Shown here in pieces: positions 52,781-61,913 of a DNA stretch of 64,000 nt (position 1 is its first letter; the number at the start of each line of letters is the position of its first letter). Made by a program: the position numbers and the translations under genes. The stretch comes from Streptomyces cinnamoneus. Lineage in GTDB: Bacteria; Actinomycetota; Actinomycetes; Streptomycetales; Streptomycetaceae. The stretch covers positions 2,973,001 through 3,037,000 of the forward strand of contig NZ_PKFQ01000001.1 in assembly GCF_002939475.1 (NCBI RefSeq). Direction: 5' to 3'. Below the pieces are notes generated by a model that did no database searches, was not told where the DNA came from, and saw nothing but the letters and a program-made list of their open reading frames with translations.

Positions 52781-53854
52781 TCACCGTTCGAACGAAAGGA
52801 CGCCGCGGGCGCCGCTCAGGTTGTGCGCGTCCTCCACGGCCCGCTCGAATTGCCCGACCGGGTAGACGCGGGTGACCAGCTCGTCGAGGAGCAGCCGGCC
52901 TTCGCGGTACAGCCGCGCGTACAGCGCGATGTCGTGCTGGGGGCGGGAGGAGCCGTAGCGGCAGCCGAGAATCGACTTGTCGAGGTACATGGAGGAGACG
53001 CGGAACGACGCTTCCACTCCGGCGGGGGGCACGCCGAGCAGCACCGCCTGTCCCCGGCGGCCGAGGAGATCGATCGCCTGCCGTACGAGGCGGGCGTCGC
53101 CGACGCACTCGAAGGCGTGGTCGACACCGGCCGGCAGGATCTCCCGCACCGCGGACGGGACGTCGGGGACCGCGGAGGCGTCGACGAAGTGCTTCGCGCC
53201 GAACGTCCGGGCCAGCGCCTCCTTCGCCGGATCCGCGTCGACGGCGACGACGACCGACGCTCCGGCGAGCCTCGCGCCCTGCAGGACGTTGAGCCCGACG
53301 CCTCCGGTACCGATGACGAGCACGCTGTCGCCCTGTGCCACCCGGGCCCGGTTGAGGACGGCGCCGACACCGGTGAGGACGGCGCAGCCGAGGAGGGCCG
53401 CCGAGGCCGCCGGGATGTCGTCGGGGATCCGGACGGCCTGGGCGGCTTTGACGACGGTGCGCTCCGCGAAGACGGAACTGGCCGCGAAGTGGTACGGCCG
53501 TTCGCCCCGCCACGAGAAGGGGCGGGCGGGCCTGCCGATCGAGTTCCAGCACATCGTCGGCCTGCCGCGGTCGCAGTCCGCGCAGGCACCGCAGTTGGCC
53601 AGCGTGGACAGAGCGACGTGATCGCCGGGTGCGACGTGGGTGACGCCAGGGCCGACGCCCTCGACGACCCCGACGCCCTCGTGGCCGAGGACGACGGGCA
53701 AGGGGTGCGGAATGGTTCCGTCGAGGACTGAGAGGTCGCTGTGGCAGAGGCCGGCGGCGGTGACGGCGACGAGCACCTCGCCGGGACCGGGGCCGCGGAC
53801 CTCCAGGTCGTCGACGACCTGGGGCCGCTTGCCGTCGAAGATGACGCCTCGCAT
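52781..53854 (-). CDS. Zinc-dependent alcohol dehydrogenase (MDR family)
   Basis: 357 residues. The catalytic zinc ligand site CHSDLS and [12 protein letters not shown] are at the N-terminus. The four structural-zinc cysteines are in [15 protein letters not shown], and the Rossmann motif is [13 protein letters not shown]. It oxidises an alcohol to an aldehyde with NAD+. It is the last gene of a run starting at the SDR (57458): SDR, acyl-CoA dehydrogenase, aldehyde dehydrogenase, this gene. Gap to the previous gene is 45 bases. Confidence 0.93.
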   Translation of the reverse strand: MRGVIFDGKRPQVVDDLEVRGPGPGEVLVAVTAAGLCHSDLSVLDGTIPHPLPVVLGHEGVGVVEGVGPGVTHVAPGDHVALSTLANCGACADCDRGRPTMCWNSIGRPARPFSWRGERPYHFAASSVFAERTVVKAAQAVRIPDDIPAASAALLGCAVLTGVGAVLNRARVAQGDSVLVIGTGGVGLNVLQGARLAGASVVVAVDADPAKEALARTFGAKHFVDASAVPDVPSAVREILPAGVDHAFECVGDARLVRQAIDLLGRRGQAVLLGVPPAGVEASFRVSSMYLDKSILGCRYGSSRPQHDIALYARLYREGRLLLDELVTRVYPVGQFERAVEDAHNLSGARGVLSFER

Positions 53855-53899
53855 GGTGGTGATCCTCTCCGGCCGCGGGGACGGTGGCGGTGACGCCGG

Positions 53900-55363
53900 T
53901 CAGGAGGGCCAGACGACCGACTGGAGTTCGCTGTAGGCGTGGAGCCCGAAGGAGCCGCCGTCGCGGCCGGTTCCGCTTTCCTTGAAGCCGCCGAAGGGCG
54001 TCTCGGGGTGTCTCTGCGCCGTGTTGATCCCGACGTTGCCGCTGCGCAGCCGGGCGGCGAGCGCCCAGGCCCGGCGCGTGTCGGCGCTGAAGACGTAGTC
54101 GTAGAGGCCGTACGGGGTGCCGTTGGCGATCCGAACCGCCTCGTCCTCGTCGGTGAAGGGGATGGCGACCACGACGGGACCGAAGATCTCCTCGCGGGCC
54201 ACCGGCATCTCGGGCCGGACGCCGGCGATGAGTGTGGGGGCGACGAAGAAGCCGGGGCTGACCTGGGGGCGGATGCCCCCCGCGAGGATCCGCGCCCCCT
54301 GGTCCCGGGCCCCCGCGACGTACGCCTCGACGCGGTCGCGGTGCTCGGCCGAGATCACCGGGCCCACGATCGTGGAGTTATCCACAGGGTTCCCGACGGT
54401 CAGTGACTCAGCGTAGTCTTTGAGGGCGGTGACGACCTGCTCGTACAGCGATCGATGGACGAGCACGCGGGTCGGCGCTGTGCAGATCTGCCCGCTGTGG
54501 AAGGACCAGACCGAACCGACCGCCCCGATCGCCGACTTGAGCGCCTTGTCGTCGGCATCCCCCAGGACGATGGCCGCGCCCTTGCCGCCCAGCTCCATCA
54601 GGGTGCGCTTCATCGACCTCCCCGCGGATTCGGCGATCTTCTTTCCCACGGCAGTGGACCCGGTGAAGCTGATCATGTCGACGCCGGGGTGGGCCACGAG
54701 CGCTTCACCGGCGCCCGGGCCCGAGCCGGTGACCACGTTGAACACACCGTCCGGGAGGCCGGCCTCCCGGCAGAGCGGGCCCAGTTCGAGGCAGCAGAGC
54801 GGGTCCTGCGGTGCCGGTTTGACGACGACCGCGTTGCCCATGGCCAGGGCGGGCGCGACCTTGCCCGCGAGATTGACGAGGGGGAAGTTGTAGGAGGTGA
54901 TGCAGCCGACCACACCCACGGGACGGCGAACCGCTGCGGCCCCTATCAGGCCGGCGGGAGCGAGGGGCCCCGCCGCTACGGGCTGTGGCGGGAGCGGGAT
55001 GACGTCCGTCTCCAGCGCACCCCGCGCATAGCGCCGGAACCGCTCCGCTGTGACCGGCAGTTGCATGGCCGAGGTGAGGCGCATCGTCGCACCGGTCTCG
55101 GCTTGGAGGAGGGGCGCGAGCTCGCCTCTCCGTTCGGTGAGCAGACCGGCGATCCGGTCCAGCACCGCCGCGCGTTCGCGCGGATCAGTTCGGAACCAGC
55201 CGCCCTGCGCGGCCTGCGCGGCGGTCACGGCGTCGGCGACTTCGGCGGGAGTCGACTCCGGGGCCTCCCCGACGACCTCTTCGGTCGCCGGATTGACAAC
55301 TGGATAGTGCCCTTTTGCCGGCGTGTGCCAGGAGCCGGCGATCCAGTGCCCGTACGCCGTCAT
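53900..55363 (-). CDS. Aldehyde dehydrogenase
   Basis: 487 residues, typical length. NAD+ is bound by [14 protein letters not shown], the general base is in MELGGKGA and the catalytic cysteine in GQICTAPTR. It likely converts the aldehyde made by the neighbouring alcohol dehydrogenase to an acid or, with CoA, an acyl-CoA. The ATG of this gene overlaps the TGA of the upstream acyl-CoA dehydrogenase gene in an ATGA. A perfect DnaA 9-mer, TTATCCACA, lies in its coding sequence at 54378-54386. Confidence 0.93.
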   Translation of the reverse strand: MTAYGHWIAGSWHTPAKGHYPVVNPATEEVVGEAPESTPAEVADAVTAAQAAQGGWFRTDPRERAAVLDRIAGLLTERRGELAPLLQAETGATMRLTSAMQLPVTAERFRRYARGALETDVIPLPPQPVAAGPLAPAGLIGAAAVRRPVGVVGCITSYNFPLVNLAGKVAPALAMGNAVVVKPAPQDPLCCLELGPLCREAGLPDGVFNVVTGSGPGAGEALVAHPGVDMISFTGSTAVGKKIAESAGRSMKRTLMELGGKGAAIVLGDADDKALKSAIGAVGSVWSFHSGQICTAPTRVLVHRSLYEQVVTALKDYAESLTVGNPVDNSTIVGPVISAEHRDRVEAYVAGARDQGARILAGGIRPQVSPGFFVAPTLIAGVRPEMPVAREEIFGPVVVAIPFTDEDEAVRIANGTPYGLYDYVFSADTRRAWALAARLRSGNVGINTAQRHPETPFGGFKESGTGRDGGSFGLHAYSELQSVVWPS

Positions 55364-56523
55364 GGCCGGTGCTCCTTCGGCAGGCCGAGGACGCGCTCGG
55401 CGATGATGGTGCGCTGGATCTCGTCCGAGCCGCCGTAGATGGTGTCGGCTCGGCTGAAGAGGAACAGGCGTTGCAGGGCGTCCAGTCGGTACGGCCTGTC
55501 GGCGTGCCAGTCGCCCGGTCCCAGGGCGGCGGGCTCGCCCCGCACCTGCATCGCCAGTTCACCGAGGCGTCTGTGCCAGCCTCCCCACAGCAGTTTGGCG
55601 ACACTGGGCGCATCCGGGCCGGCCTCCGTCCCGAGGGTGCGCAGGGCGTTCCAGCGCATCGTCTGGAGCTCGGCCCACTGGCGCACGAGCCGGTCCCGCA
55701 CCACCGGGTCCCCCGCGGCACCGTTCTCCACAGCGAGGCGGACCACTCGGGCCAGCTCGGCCGCGAAGCCGATCTGCTGGACGAGGGTGGAGACTCCTCG
55801 CTCCCGGGCGAGGAGCCCCATGGCGACGCGCCAGCCGTTGCCCTCACCACCGACGAGGTGCTCGGCGCGGGCTTCTGCGCCGTCGAAGAACACCTCGTTG
55901 AAGTCGGCTGTCCCCGACATCTGCCGGATGGGCCGGACCTCGATCCGGCCGGGCTGGTCCATGGGTACGAGCAGGAAGGAGAGGCCGTGATGGCCTTGGG
56001 AGCCCACGGCGGTGCGGGCGAGGACGAAGCACCAGTCGGCCTCGTGGGCGAGCGAGGTCCAGATCTTCTGGCCGCTGATCCGGTACGTGCGCCCGCCGTC
56101 GGAACGGACGGCGGTGGTCCGTACGGCGGCGAGGTCGGAGCCGGCGCCGGGCTCGCTGTAGCCCTGGCACCACAGCTCCTCGCCGCGGGCGACGGCGGGC
56201 AGGAAGCGGGCGCACTGGGCGTCGTCACCGTGGGCGAGGAGGGTGGGGGCCAGGAGGTTCTCGCCGAGGTGGCCATGGCGCGGGGGCGCCTGGGCGCGGG
56301 CGTACTCCTCCGCCCAGACGATCTGTCCTGTCAGTGTCGTGGTGCGGTTGCCGTACGTGCCGCGCGCGTGGTGCCACCCGAGTCCGATCCAGCCGCCGGC
56401 GCCGAGTTCCCTTTCCCAGGCACGGCCGGCGGTGCGGACGGGTTGGCCTGTGAGGTGCTCGGTCAGCCAGGCGCGTGCCTCGCGGCGGAACGCCTCGTCC
56501 TCGGGCCCGAAGGCGAAGTCCAC
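55360..56523 (-). CDS. Acyl-CoA dehydrogenase, full-length
   Basis: 387 residues, start GTG at 56521-56523 (GGGAGGGAG upstream). Full set of dehydrogenase motifs: WCQGYSEPGAGSDLAAVRTTAV (FAD/substrate loop), GQKIWTSLAHEADWCFVLART, NEVFFDGAEA and the closing IYGGSDEIQRTIIAERVLGLP. The ending suggests a working catalytic subunit of the alpha type. Second gene of the SDR operon. It is similar to the product of 60738-61907 (both have WCQGxxEPxAGSDLAxxRT). Confidence 0.92.
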   Translation of the reverse strand: MDFAFGPEDEAFRREARAWLTEHLTGQPVRTAGRAWERELGAGGWIGLGWHHARGTYGNRTTTLTGQIVWAEEYARAQAPPRHGHLGENLLAPTLLAHGDDAQCARFLPAVARGEELWCQGYSEPGAGSDLAAVRTTAVRSDGGRTYRISGQKIWTSLAHEADWCFVLARTAVGSQGHHGLSFLLVPMDQPGRIEVRPIRQMSGTADFNEVFFDGAEARAEHLVGGEGNGWRVAMGLLARERGVSTLVQQIGFAAELARVVRLAVENGAAGDPVVRDRLVRQWAELQTMRWNALRTLGTEAGPDAPSVAKLLWGGWHRRLGELAMQVRGEPAALGPGDWHADRPYRLDALQRLFLFSRADTIYGGSDEIQRTIIAERVLGLPKEHRP

Positions 56524-56546
56524 GGCTGCTCCCTCCCTACCGGCGG

Positions 56547-57458
56547 TCAGGCGTTGGGACGTTCTCCGGCGGCAGCCGCTGAGGCCATCGACTGGAGCTG
56601 TCCGAGCATCGGCATCGGATCGGTGCCGACCGTCCCCGGGAGAAGGTCGGCGATGCGCTGCGGAGTCCAGGGGCCGTCGGCGTAGGCGGCGCGCAGCTCA
56701 CGCGGCTGGGCCCAAACGGCGATCTTCGGGCCGGCCACCGTGTAGACCTGCCCGGTGATGTGCTCCTGACGGGCACGCTCGCTCAGCAGGTAGACGACCA
56801 GGGGGGCCACGTCTTCCGGCTCGCCGATCTCCTTGAGCTCCACCGGCACCTGGGCGGACATGCGGGTGCGGGCCACGGGGGCCACACAGTTGGCGGTGAC
56901 GCCGTACTTGTGCAGGCCCAGCGCGGCGCTGCGGACGAGTGAGATGACGCCGCCCTTGGCGGCGGCGTAGTTGGCCTGGGCCACGCTGCCCTGGTGGTTG
57001 CCGCTGGTGAACCCGATGAGCGTGCCGCTCCGCTGCCGCCGCATGACGGCGGAAGCTGCACGGAAGACGGTGAAGGTGCCCTTCAGGTGGGTGGCGACGA
57101 CCGGGTCCCACTCCTCCTCGGTCATGTTGAAGAGCATGCGTTCACGGAGGATCCCCGCGACGCAGACCACCCCGTCGAGACGTCCGAAGCGCGCGAGCGC
57201 GGTGTCGACGATCCGCTGGCCGCCCGCCATGGTCGAGACGTCGTCGGCGACGGCTGCGGCCTCGCCCCCGGCCGCCTCTATCTCCTTGGCGACGGCCGTG
57301 GCGACCTCACTCGTCGGCTGATCGCCCTGGACGGAGACGCCGTAGTCGTTGACCACCACCTTGGCGCCTTCCGCGGCACAGGCCAATGCCACCGCGCGGC
57401 CGATGCCACGGCCGGCCCCGGTCACGGCGACCACCTTGCCGCCCAGGAAGCTCTCCAT
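56547..57458 (-). CDS. Short-chain dehydrogenase/reductase (Hsd4A-like)
   Basis: 303 residues from MESFLGGKVVAVTGAG (ATG at 57456-57458). GAGRGIGR binds NAD(P); the active-site serine is in GFTSGNHQ and YxxxK is in YAAAKGG. VVNDYGVSVQG and an extended C-terminus resemble the dehydrogenase half of multifunctional beta-oxidation enzymes that act on 3-hydroxyacyl-CoA. First gene of a four-gene operon ending at the alcohol dehydrogenase. The operator lies 24 bases before its start. Confidence 0.9.
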   Translation of the reverse strand: MESFLGGKVVAVTGAGRGIGRAVALACAAEGAKVVVNDYGVSVQGDQPTSEVATAVAKEIEAAGGEAAAVADDVSTMAGGQRIVDTALARFGRLDGVVCVAGILRERMLFNMTEEEWDPVVATHLKGTFTVFRAASAVMRRQRSGTLIGFTSGNHQGSVAQANYAAAKGGVISLVRSAALGLHKYGVTANCVAPVARTRMSAQVPVELKEIGEPEDVAPLVVYLLSERARQEHITGQVYTVAGPKIAVWAQPRELRAAYADGPWTPQRIADLLPGTVGTDPMPMLGQLQSMASAAAAGERPNA

Positions 57459-57482
57459 GGCACCTGCCCCTTCCCCAGATTT

Positions 57483-57497
57483 CTGACGACCCGTTAG
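57483..57497. promoter_or_regulatory. Regulon operator 7 (CTGACGACCCGTTAG)
   Basis: In the divergent gap between the SDR (start 57458) and the cyclase gene (start 57586). One mismatch in the right arm. An A/T-rich stretch (ATTTTTGGG) follows and may be a promoter element. Confidence 0.75.
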
Positions 57498-57585
57498 ATT
57501 TTTGGGCAGGGTGAGCCCGAACACAAGGCTGCCGACGCGGCGAAGACGGGCCACGCGAGGTGCCGATCCGGAGAGGAAATCCCCG

Positions 57586-58512
57586 ATGCCACTGCCGGCC
57601 GAGTTCCATGAGATCGCCAAGCGGGTCAACAACTGGGGACGCTGGGGCGAAGGCGACGAGAGAGGAACCCTCAACCTCATCACCGACGAGGTCGTGTGCG
57701 CCGCCGCCCGGACCGTCGCCAGCGGACGCCGCGTTCCGCTCGCCCTCCCCCTCCAACAGGACGGGGTGCAGACCGGGATGATCCCGGGCAGGGTCAACCC
57801 CCTGCACACGATGGTCGCGATCAATCTGGAGATGTTCGGGCCGGACACCGTGGCCACCAGCGACGACACGGTGACGATGGGCCTCCAGGCGGGCACCCAC
57901 TGGGATGGGCTCTGTCACGTCTCACACGGCGGTCGGCTCTACAACGGGCGTCCCGCGGATTCGATCACGGGGCACGGCCGGGCCGCCTTCAACGGAGTCG
58001 AGAAGGCCGGGCCCATCGTCTCGCGCGGGGTGCTGCTCGATGTCGCACGAGCGAGGAACGTGCACCGGCTCGACGACGACCACGCCGTCACGCCCGAAGA
58101 CCTGGAGGCGGCGGAGGAACTGGCGGGCATCACCGTCCGCTCCGGCGACATCGCGCTCGTCAGGACTGGCCAGATCCAGCGGTATCTGACGGGCGACAAA
58201 CATGCGTACGCCCACCCCTCCCCGGGCCTCTCGATTCGCACGCCCGAGTGGTTTCACGCCCGGGATGTGGCGGCGGTCGCCAACGACACCCTCACCTTCG
58301 AGATCATCCCGCCGGAGATCGAGGGGCTGTGGCTGGGCGTACACGCGCTCGACCTGGTGGAGATGGGCATGCCCCAGGGTCAGAACTGGAACCTGGAGGG
58401 CCTTTCCGAGGTCTGCGCCGAGGAAGGACGCTATGCGTTCTTGCTGTCGGCCATGCCGGAGCCGTTCGTAGGAGCGACGGGGACGCCGGTGGCTCCGGTG
58501 GCCATCTTCTGA
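57586..58512 (+). CDS. Cyclase family protein (kynurenine formamidase-like)
   Basis: 308 residues, ATG at 57586 with GAGAGGA. The metal-binding signature AGTHWDGLCHV, with a second histidine in SHGG, places it in the cyclase/formamidase fold with two metal ions. LGVHALDLVEMGMPQGQNWNLE is the family ending. It hydrolyses a formamide, lactone or other cyclic ester/amide. It stands alone next to the operator at 57483 and is likely a ring-opening hydrolase for the regulon substrate. Confidence 0.87.
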   Translation: MPLPAEFHEIAKRVNNWGRWGEGDERGTLNLITDEVVCAAARTVASGRRVPLALPLQQDGVQTGMIPGRVNPLHTMVAINLEMFGPDTVATSDDTVTMGLQAGTHWDGLCHVSHGGRLYNGRPADSITGHGRAAFNGVEKAGPIVSRGVLLDVARARNVHRLDDDHAVTPEDLEAAEELAGITVRSGDIALVRTGQIQRYLTGDKHAYAHPSPGLSIRTPEWFHARDVAAVANDTLTFEIIPPEIEGLWLGVHALDLVEMGMPQGQNWNLEGLSEVCAEEGRYAFLLSAMPEPFVGATGTPVAPVAIF

Positions 58513-58817
58513 GCGAATCGGCGAATCGGCGAATCGAGAGACCGAGGGGGCGGACGGGCCGGGAGAGCCTCGCGCCGGGAACGGGGCCGGCGAAGTCGGG
58601 CGGGCGGCGGCGCACAGATGCGCGCCCCGAGCACGGCACCGTACGCCGCCACCCAGCTCCGGCGCCCTAGCCCTGTCGTCACGCCGGATCGCGACCCGCA
58701 CTCGCCAAGGCAGCCTTTGGGCATACGGGCCTCTCGACGTCCCCTCGCAACGAATCGCTGCATCCAAGGGTGATCACGTGACCACTTCACGTCAACACCT
58801 GGTCTGGACTTTGTCGA
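58513..58817. other. Gap with an 8-bp triple repeat
   Basis: GCGAATCG is repeated three times without spacers (58513-58536), immediately after the cyclase stop. The rest is plain G/C-rich sequence, then A/T-richer sequence to the next gene's stop. No gene seen. Confidence 0.6.
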
Positions 58818-59294
58818 CTAAGCCCGATTTGTCATAGCACCATGTGGCTCAAAAGCGCCACTCCAGAGCGACCCACCGCGGTCGACCTCACACCAGATGC
58901 GCTTTCCCGCGCCCTCCCGTTGCCAACCCCAGCGGTCGGCGAGACCGTCGACCAGTTCGAGACCCCGGCCCCCGGTGTCGTCGCCCTCGGCGCACCGCCG
59001 CCTGGGCGGGCAGGCGCTGATGTCGGCCACTTCCACCCGCACGGTCGCCGGCGGCAGCCCGGCGATCGGTCCGACACCCGCCGCACCGGGGAAGAGCATG
59101 CGCAGGACGGCTGGACAGCCCGTGTGCACCACGGCGTTGGTGACCAGCTCCGAGATCAGCAGAATCAAGGTCTCGGCCAGGGGTTCGTCGGCCCCTATCC
59201 CTGAGCCGGTGAGCCGCGAGCGCGCCCACCGACGAGCCCGTCCGACCTCCGCCGGGTCGGGCCCGATCTCCATCTGCATCTGAAGCACCTGCAC
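58818..59294 (-). CDS. ATP-binding anti-sigma-factor-like protein (HATPase_c)
   Basis: 158 residues, GTG start at 59292-59294. The HATPase_c/RsbW core has the N-box LISELVTNAVVHTG and the ATP lid TGGRGLELVDGLADRWGW. Such small kinase-like proteins in Streptomyces often regulate sigma factors or XRE/DUF397 modules, but none of those is adjacent here. It lies in a lower-GC patch unlike the surrounding catabolic cluster and may be an insertion. Confidence 0.85.
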   Translation of the reverse strand: MQVLQMQMEIGPDPAEVGRARRWARSRLTGSGIGADEPLAETLILLISELVTNAVVHTGCPAVLRMLFPGAAGVGPIAGLPPATVRVEVADISACPPRRRCAEGDDTGGRGLELVDGLADRWGWQREGAGKRIWCEVDRGGSLWSGAFEPHGAMTNRA

Positions 59295-59706
59295 CGCTCA
59301 CACCATCCGAACCGGCGGACACAACGCCTCGCGTCTCGGGGGCCTCACTGAACGTGATCCCCTTTCGAGACAGCATGGTTGACGTTCAGTTACCCCAACA
59401 AGCGCTTCGGGCATATTCCGGCGCAAAGGAGTATGCATGCTGCATACTGTGCGACGCGCTGTGCCAGGGATCGAACATGGGGGCTTCCAGCCCTCTGTTC
59501 CGCTGCGAATCAGGGACATTCCCGCGTCGGCCGCCGCCACTTCGGCCGCAGTCGTTTGGTTGCGCCTCTGAACTACTCGCACCTCAGCGAGAGTACCTGA
59601 GGGCGGCGCCGACTCCGCCCTGTGACGAGTTACGCGAAGAACACAACTCGATATCGACGCAGTGTGACCGAGCCTCCTCGGTAAGGCCGTTTTTCCCCCA
59701 CACCGA
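59295..59706. other. 412-base gap, lower GC, with a palindrome
   Basis: Contains the 19-bp palindrome at 59430-59448 and several short A/T-rich stretches. Frames crossing it are not convincing. It should hold the promoter of the anti-sigma-like gene. Confidence 0.55.
59430..59448. promoter_or_regulatory. Perfect 8-bp inverted repeat AGTATGCA-TGC-TGCATACT
   Basis: A/T-rich, perfect palindrome in the gap before the HATPase_c gene (about 135 bases from its start). Its A/T content and symmetry suggest a regulator-binding site. The cognate protein is unknown. Confidence 0.55.
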
Positions 59707-60729
59707 TTACACGGCGCGTTCCGGGAAGTTCGCGATTTCCGAAGAGCAATTCTCTGCACGTCGCAGCAGTGCGGCGGCCAGCTCTTCCTCGGCATCGGCG
59801 ACGGGCTGCCACTGCTGGACTCGCCACCAGGCTCGCTTCACGTGCGGATGGACCTCCGCGTCCCAGGAAAAGCCAAGCCCACCATGCAGTTGCAAACAGT
59901 CACGGGCATTACGGACAGCAGCCTCGTCGGCGAGAATTTTCGCCCCGGAGACCTCACTCGCCGTAATTGTCAACGATGCGGCATAGACGCTACTTCGTGC
60001 GAGCTCCGTACGGACAAGCATCTGCGCACAGATGTGTTGCACGGCCTGGAAGGCCCCGATCGGACGGCCGAACTGCGTACGGCTCTTCGCATGGGAAACC
60101 GCCATCTCCAGTGTGCGGGCGGAACTGCCCAGTTGCTGGGCGGCGGTCAGCAGAACGGCCTCGCGGGTCAAACGTAAGGCGTCGGCGGTCACCGTAGGGG
60201 CCAGGGAAGGAATCCGGGGCAGCCGCAGGACGTGGTGGAGGGGGGTGAGCGGGTCCACTGAACGCACCGGGCGGGCTTCCAGCTTCCCCGGCCCCGCGCC
60301 GCCGGCAGCGTCCAGCAGCCGTACCACCGGGCCGTCGAAGAGCAGCACAGCGTCGGCCGCGGCCAGGTGGCCGACCACGCCCGGCCGGTCCAGGGCCGTC
60401 ACCACGGCTGTCCCCTCGGCCGCGCCGGGGACAAGACCGGCCGCCAGGTACGTCTCGACCAGGGGACCGGGCACCAGAGCCCGGCCCGCCTCCTCGAAGA
60501 CGAACACCGCCTCGGTCAGCCCCAGGCCCACGCCGCCTTCCTCCTCGGGCAGACGGAGGGAGAAGAGACCGGCGTCGCCCAACTCCCGCCACAGTTCGCG
60601 CGTCGCAGCGCCCTCGACGCCTCCGCCGTCCAGCACCTCCCGGAGCCGTTCCGGAGGAAAGCAGGAAGTCAGGACGTCCCGCATTCCCGCCCGCAGGGCC
60701 CGCTGATCGTCACTCGGACGGAAGTCCAT
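59707..60729 (-). CDS. Acyl-CoA dehydrogenase, FadE beta-like, partner of the next gene
   Basis: 340 residues from MDFRPSDDQRALRAGM (ATG at 60727-60729). It is shorter than a full dehydrogenase and reduced in the middle. The C-terminal motifs AVSHAKSRTQFGRPIGAFQAVQHICAQM and LQLHGGLGFSWDAEVHPHVKRAWW are clear. In steroid-type catabolism such short subunits pair with a full-length subunit to form alpha2-beta2 enzymes. The full-length gene (60738-61907) lies 8 bases upstream in the operon. Confidence 0.85.
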   Translation of the reverse strand: MDFRPSDDQRALRAGMRDVLTSCFPPERLREVLDGGGVEGAATRELWRELGDAGLFSLRLPEEEGGVGLGLTEAVFVFEEAGRALVPGPLVETYLAAGLVPGAAEGTAVVTALDRPGVVGHLAAADAVLLFDGPVVRLLDAAGGAGPGKLEARPVRSVDPLTPLHHVLRLPRIPSLAPTVTADALRLTREAVLLTAAQQLGSSARTLEMAVSHAKSRTQFGRPIGAFQAVQHICAQMLVRTELARSSVYAASLTITASEVSGAKILADEAAVRNARDCLQLHGGLGFSWDAEVHPHVKRAWWRVQQWQPVADAEEELAAALLRRAENCSSEIANFPERAV

Positions 60730-60737
60730 GATCAGCC

Positions 60738-61907
60738 TCACCGGCTCCGGGGAAGGCCGAGGACACGCTCGGCGATGATGTTCTGCTGGATCTGGGAGGT
60801 GCCGGCAGCGATCGTGTAGGACAGAGAGGTCAGACGCTCCCCGGTCCACGCATGGTCGGCGTCCAGGGAGAGAGGTCCGAGCACCTCGGCGGCGGCGTCG
60901 TAGAGGTCCTGCCGCGCCTGCGAATAGCGCAGTTTGAAGACGGAGGCGCCCGCACCGGGAACGCCGTCGCCTCCCGCGCGGAGCGAGCTTTCGGCTTCGC
61001 TGACATTCCCCTGCACCAGGCGCCACAGCGCTCCGAATTCCGCGTCGAGGCGGCCGAGCCGCCGACGCAGGACCGCGTCGTCCCACCGGCCGTTCTCCTT
61101 CGCCGTCACGGCCAGCCGCTCCAGGGTGCGGCGGCAGGCGACCACTTCCCCGGCGAAGGCGGTGCCGCGCTCGAATGCGAGGGTGACCATGGTGACGCGC
61201 CAGCCGTCGTTCTCGGCGCCGACGCGATGGGAGACCGGCACCCGCACCTCGTCCAGGAACACTTCGGCGAACTCCGTGGACCCGGCCAGCGTCCGCAAGG
61301 GGCGTACGGTCACACCGGGGGCGTCCATGGGCAAGGCGAGCCAGGAGATGCCGCGATGCCCCGACGCCGAGGCGTCGGTGCGCACCAGCAGCTCGCACCA
61401 GTCGGCGATCTCGGCGTGCGAGGTCCAGATCTTGCTGCCGGTGACGACGTAGGCGTCACCGTCGCGGACCGCCCGGGTCCGCAGTGAGGCGAGGTCGGAG
61501 CCGGCTTCGGGTTCGGTGAATCCCTGGCACCACACCTCGTCGCCGCGCAGGATCGGTGGAAGCCAGCGTGCGCGCTGCGCGGCGGTGCCCTCAGCCGCGA
61601 TCGTGGGGCCGGCGTGCAGCAGGCCGACGAAGTTGGCGCCCACATAGGGGGCGCCGGCCCGCTCCGTCTCCTCCAGGTAGATCAGCTGCTGGGTCGGGGT
61701 GGCGCCCTGGCCGCCGGCCTCGGCGGGCCAGTGCAGCCCCGCGTACCCGGCTTCGTACAGGGCCCGCTGCCAGGCACAGTCGTAGGCGCGGCGGGCGGGC
61801 CAGTCGTCCGGTGACGGCTTGGCCGGCAGGCCGGGCAGGGTGGTGCGCAGCCATGCGCGCAGGCGGAGGCGGAAGTCTTCCTCTTCTTTCGTCCAGCCCA
61901 GGTCCAT
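60738..61907 (-). CDS. Acyl-CoA dehydrogenase, FadE alpha-like
   Basis: 389 residues, ATG at 61905-61907. Complete motifs: VWCQGFTEPEAGSDLASLRTRAV, GSKIWTSHAEIADWCELLVRT, EFAEVFLDEVRVPVSHRVG and GTSQIQQNIIAERVLGLPRSR. The C-terminal helix bundle contains a FAD-binding RYSQARQDLYDAA region. Probably the catalytic subunit, with the product of 59707-60729 as second subunit. It follows the amidohydrolase gene by 6 bases. Confidence 0.9.
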   Translation of the reverse strand: MDLGWTKEEEDFRLRLRAWLRTTLPGLPAKPSPDDWPARRAYDCAWQRALYEAGYAGLHWPAEAGGQGATPTQQLIYLEETERAGAPYVGANFVGLLHAGPTIAAEGTAAQRARWLPPILRGDEVWCQGFTEPEAGSDLASLRTRAVRDGDAYVVTGSKIWTSHAEIADWCELLVRTDASASGHRGISWLALPMDAPGVTVRPLRTLAGSTEFAEVFLDEVRVPVSHRVGAENDGWRVTMVTLAFERGTAFAGEVVACRRTLERLAVTAKENGRWDDAVLRRRLGRLDAEFGALWRLVQGNVSEAESSLRAGGDGVPGAGASVFKLRYSQARQDLYDAAAEVLGPLSLDADHAWTGERLTSLSYTIAAGTSQIQQNIIAERVLGLPRSR

Positions 61908-61913
61908 GCCGTC

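Noticed and set aside
54378..54386. Perfect TTATCCACA DnaA box
   Set aside because: Lies alone within the aldehyde dehydrogenase coding region; a single 9-mer there is likely chance.
58790..58817. Possible small gene before the HATPase_c stop
   Set aside because: Too short, no start with a ribosome site, and no conserved peptide.
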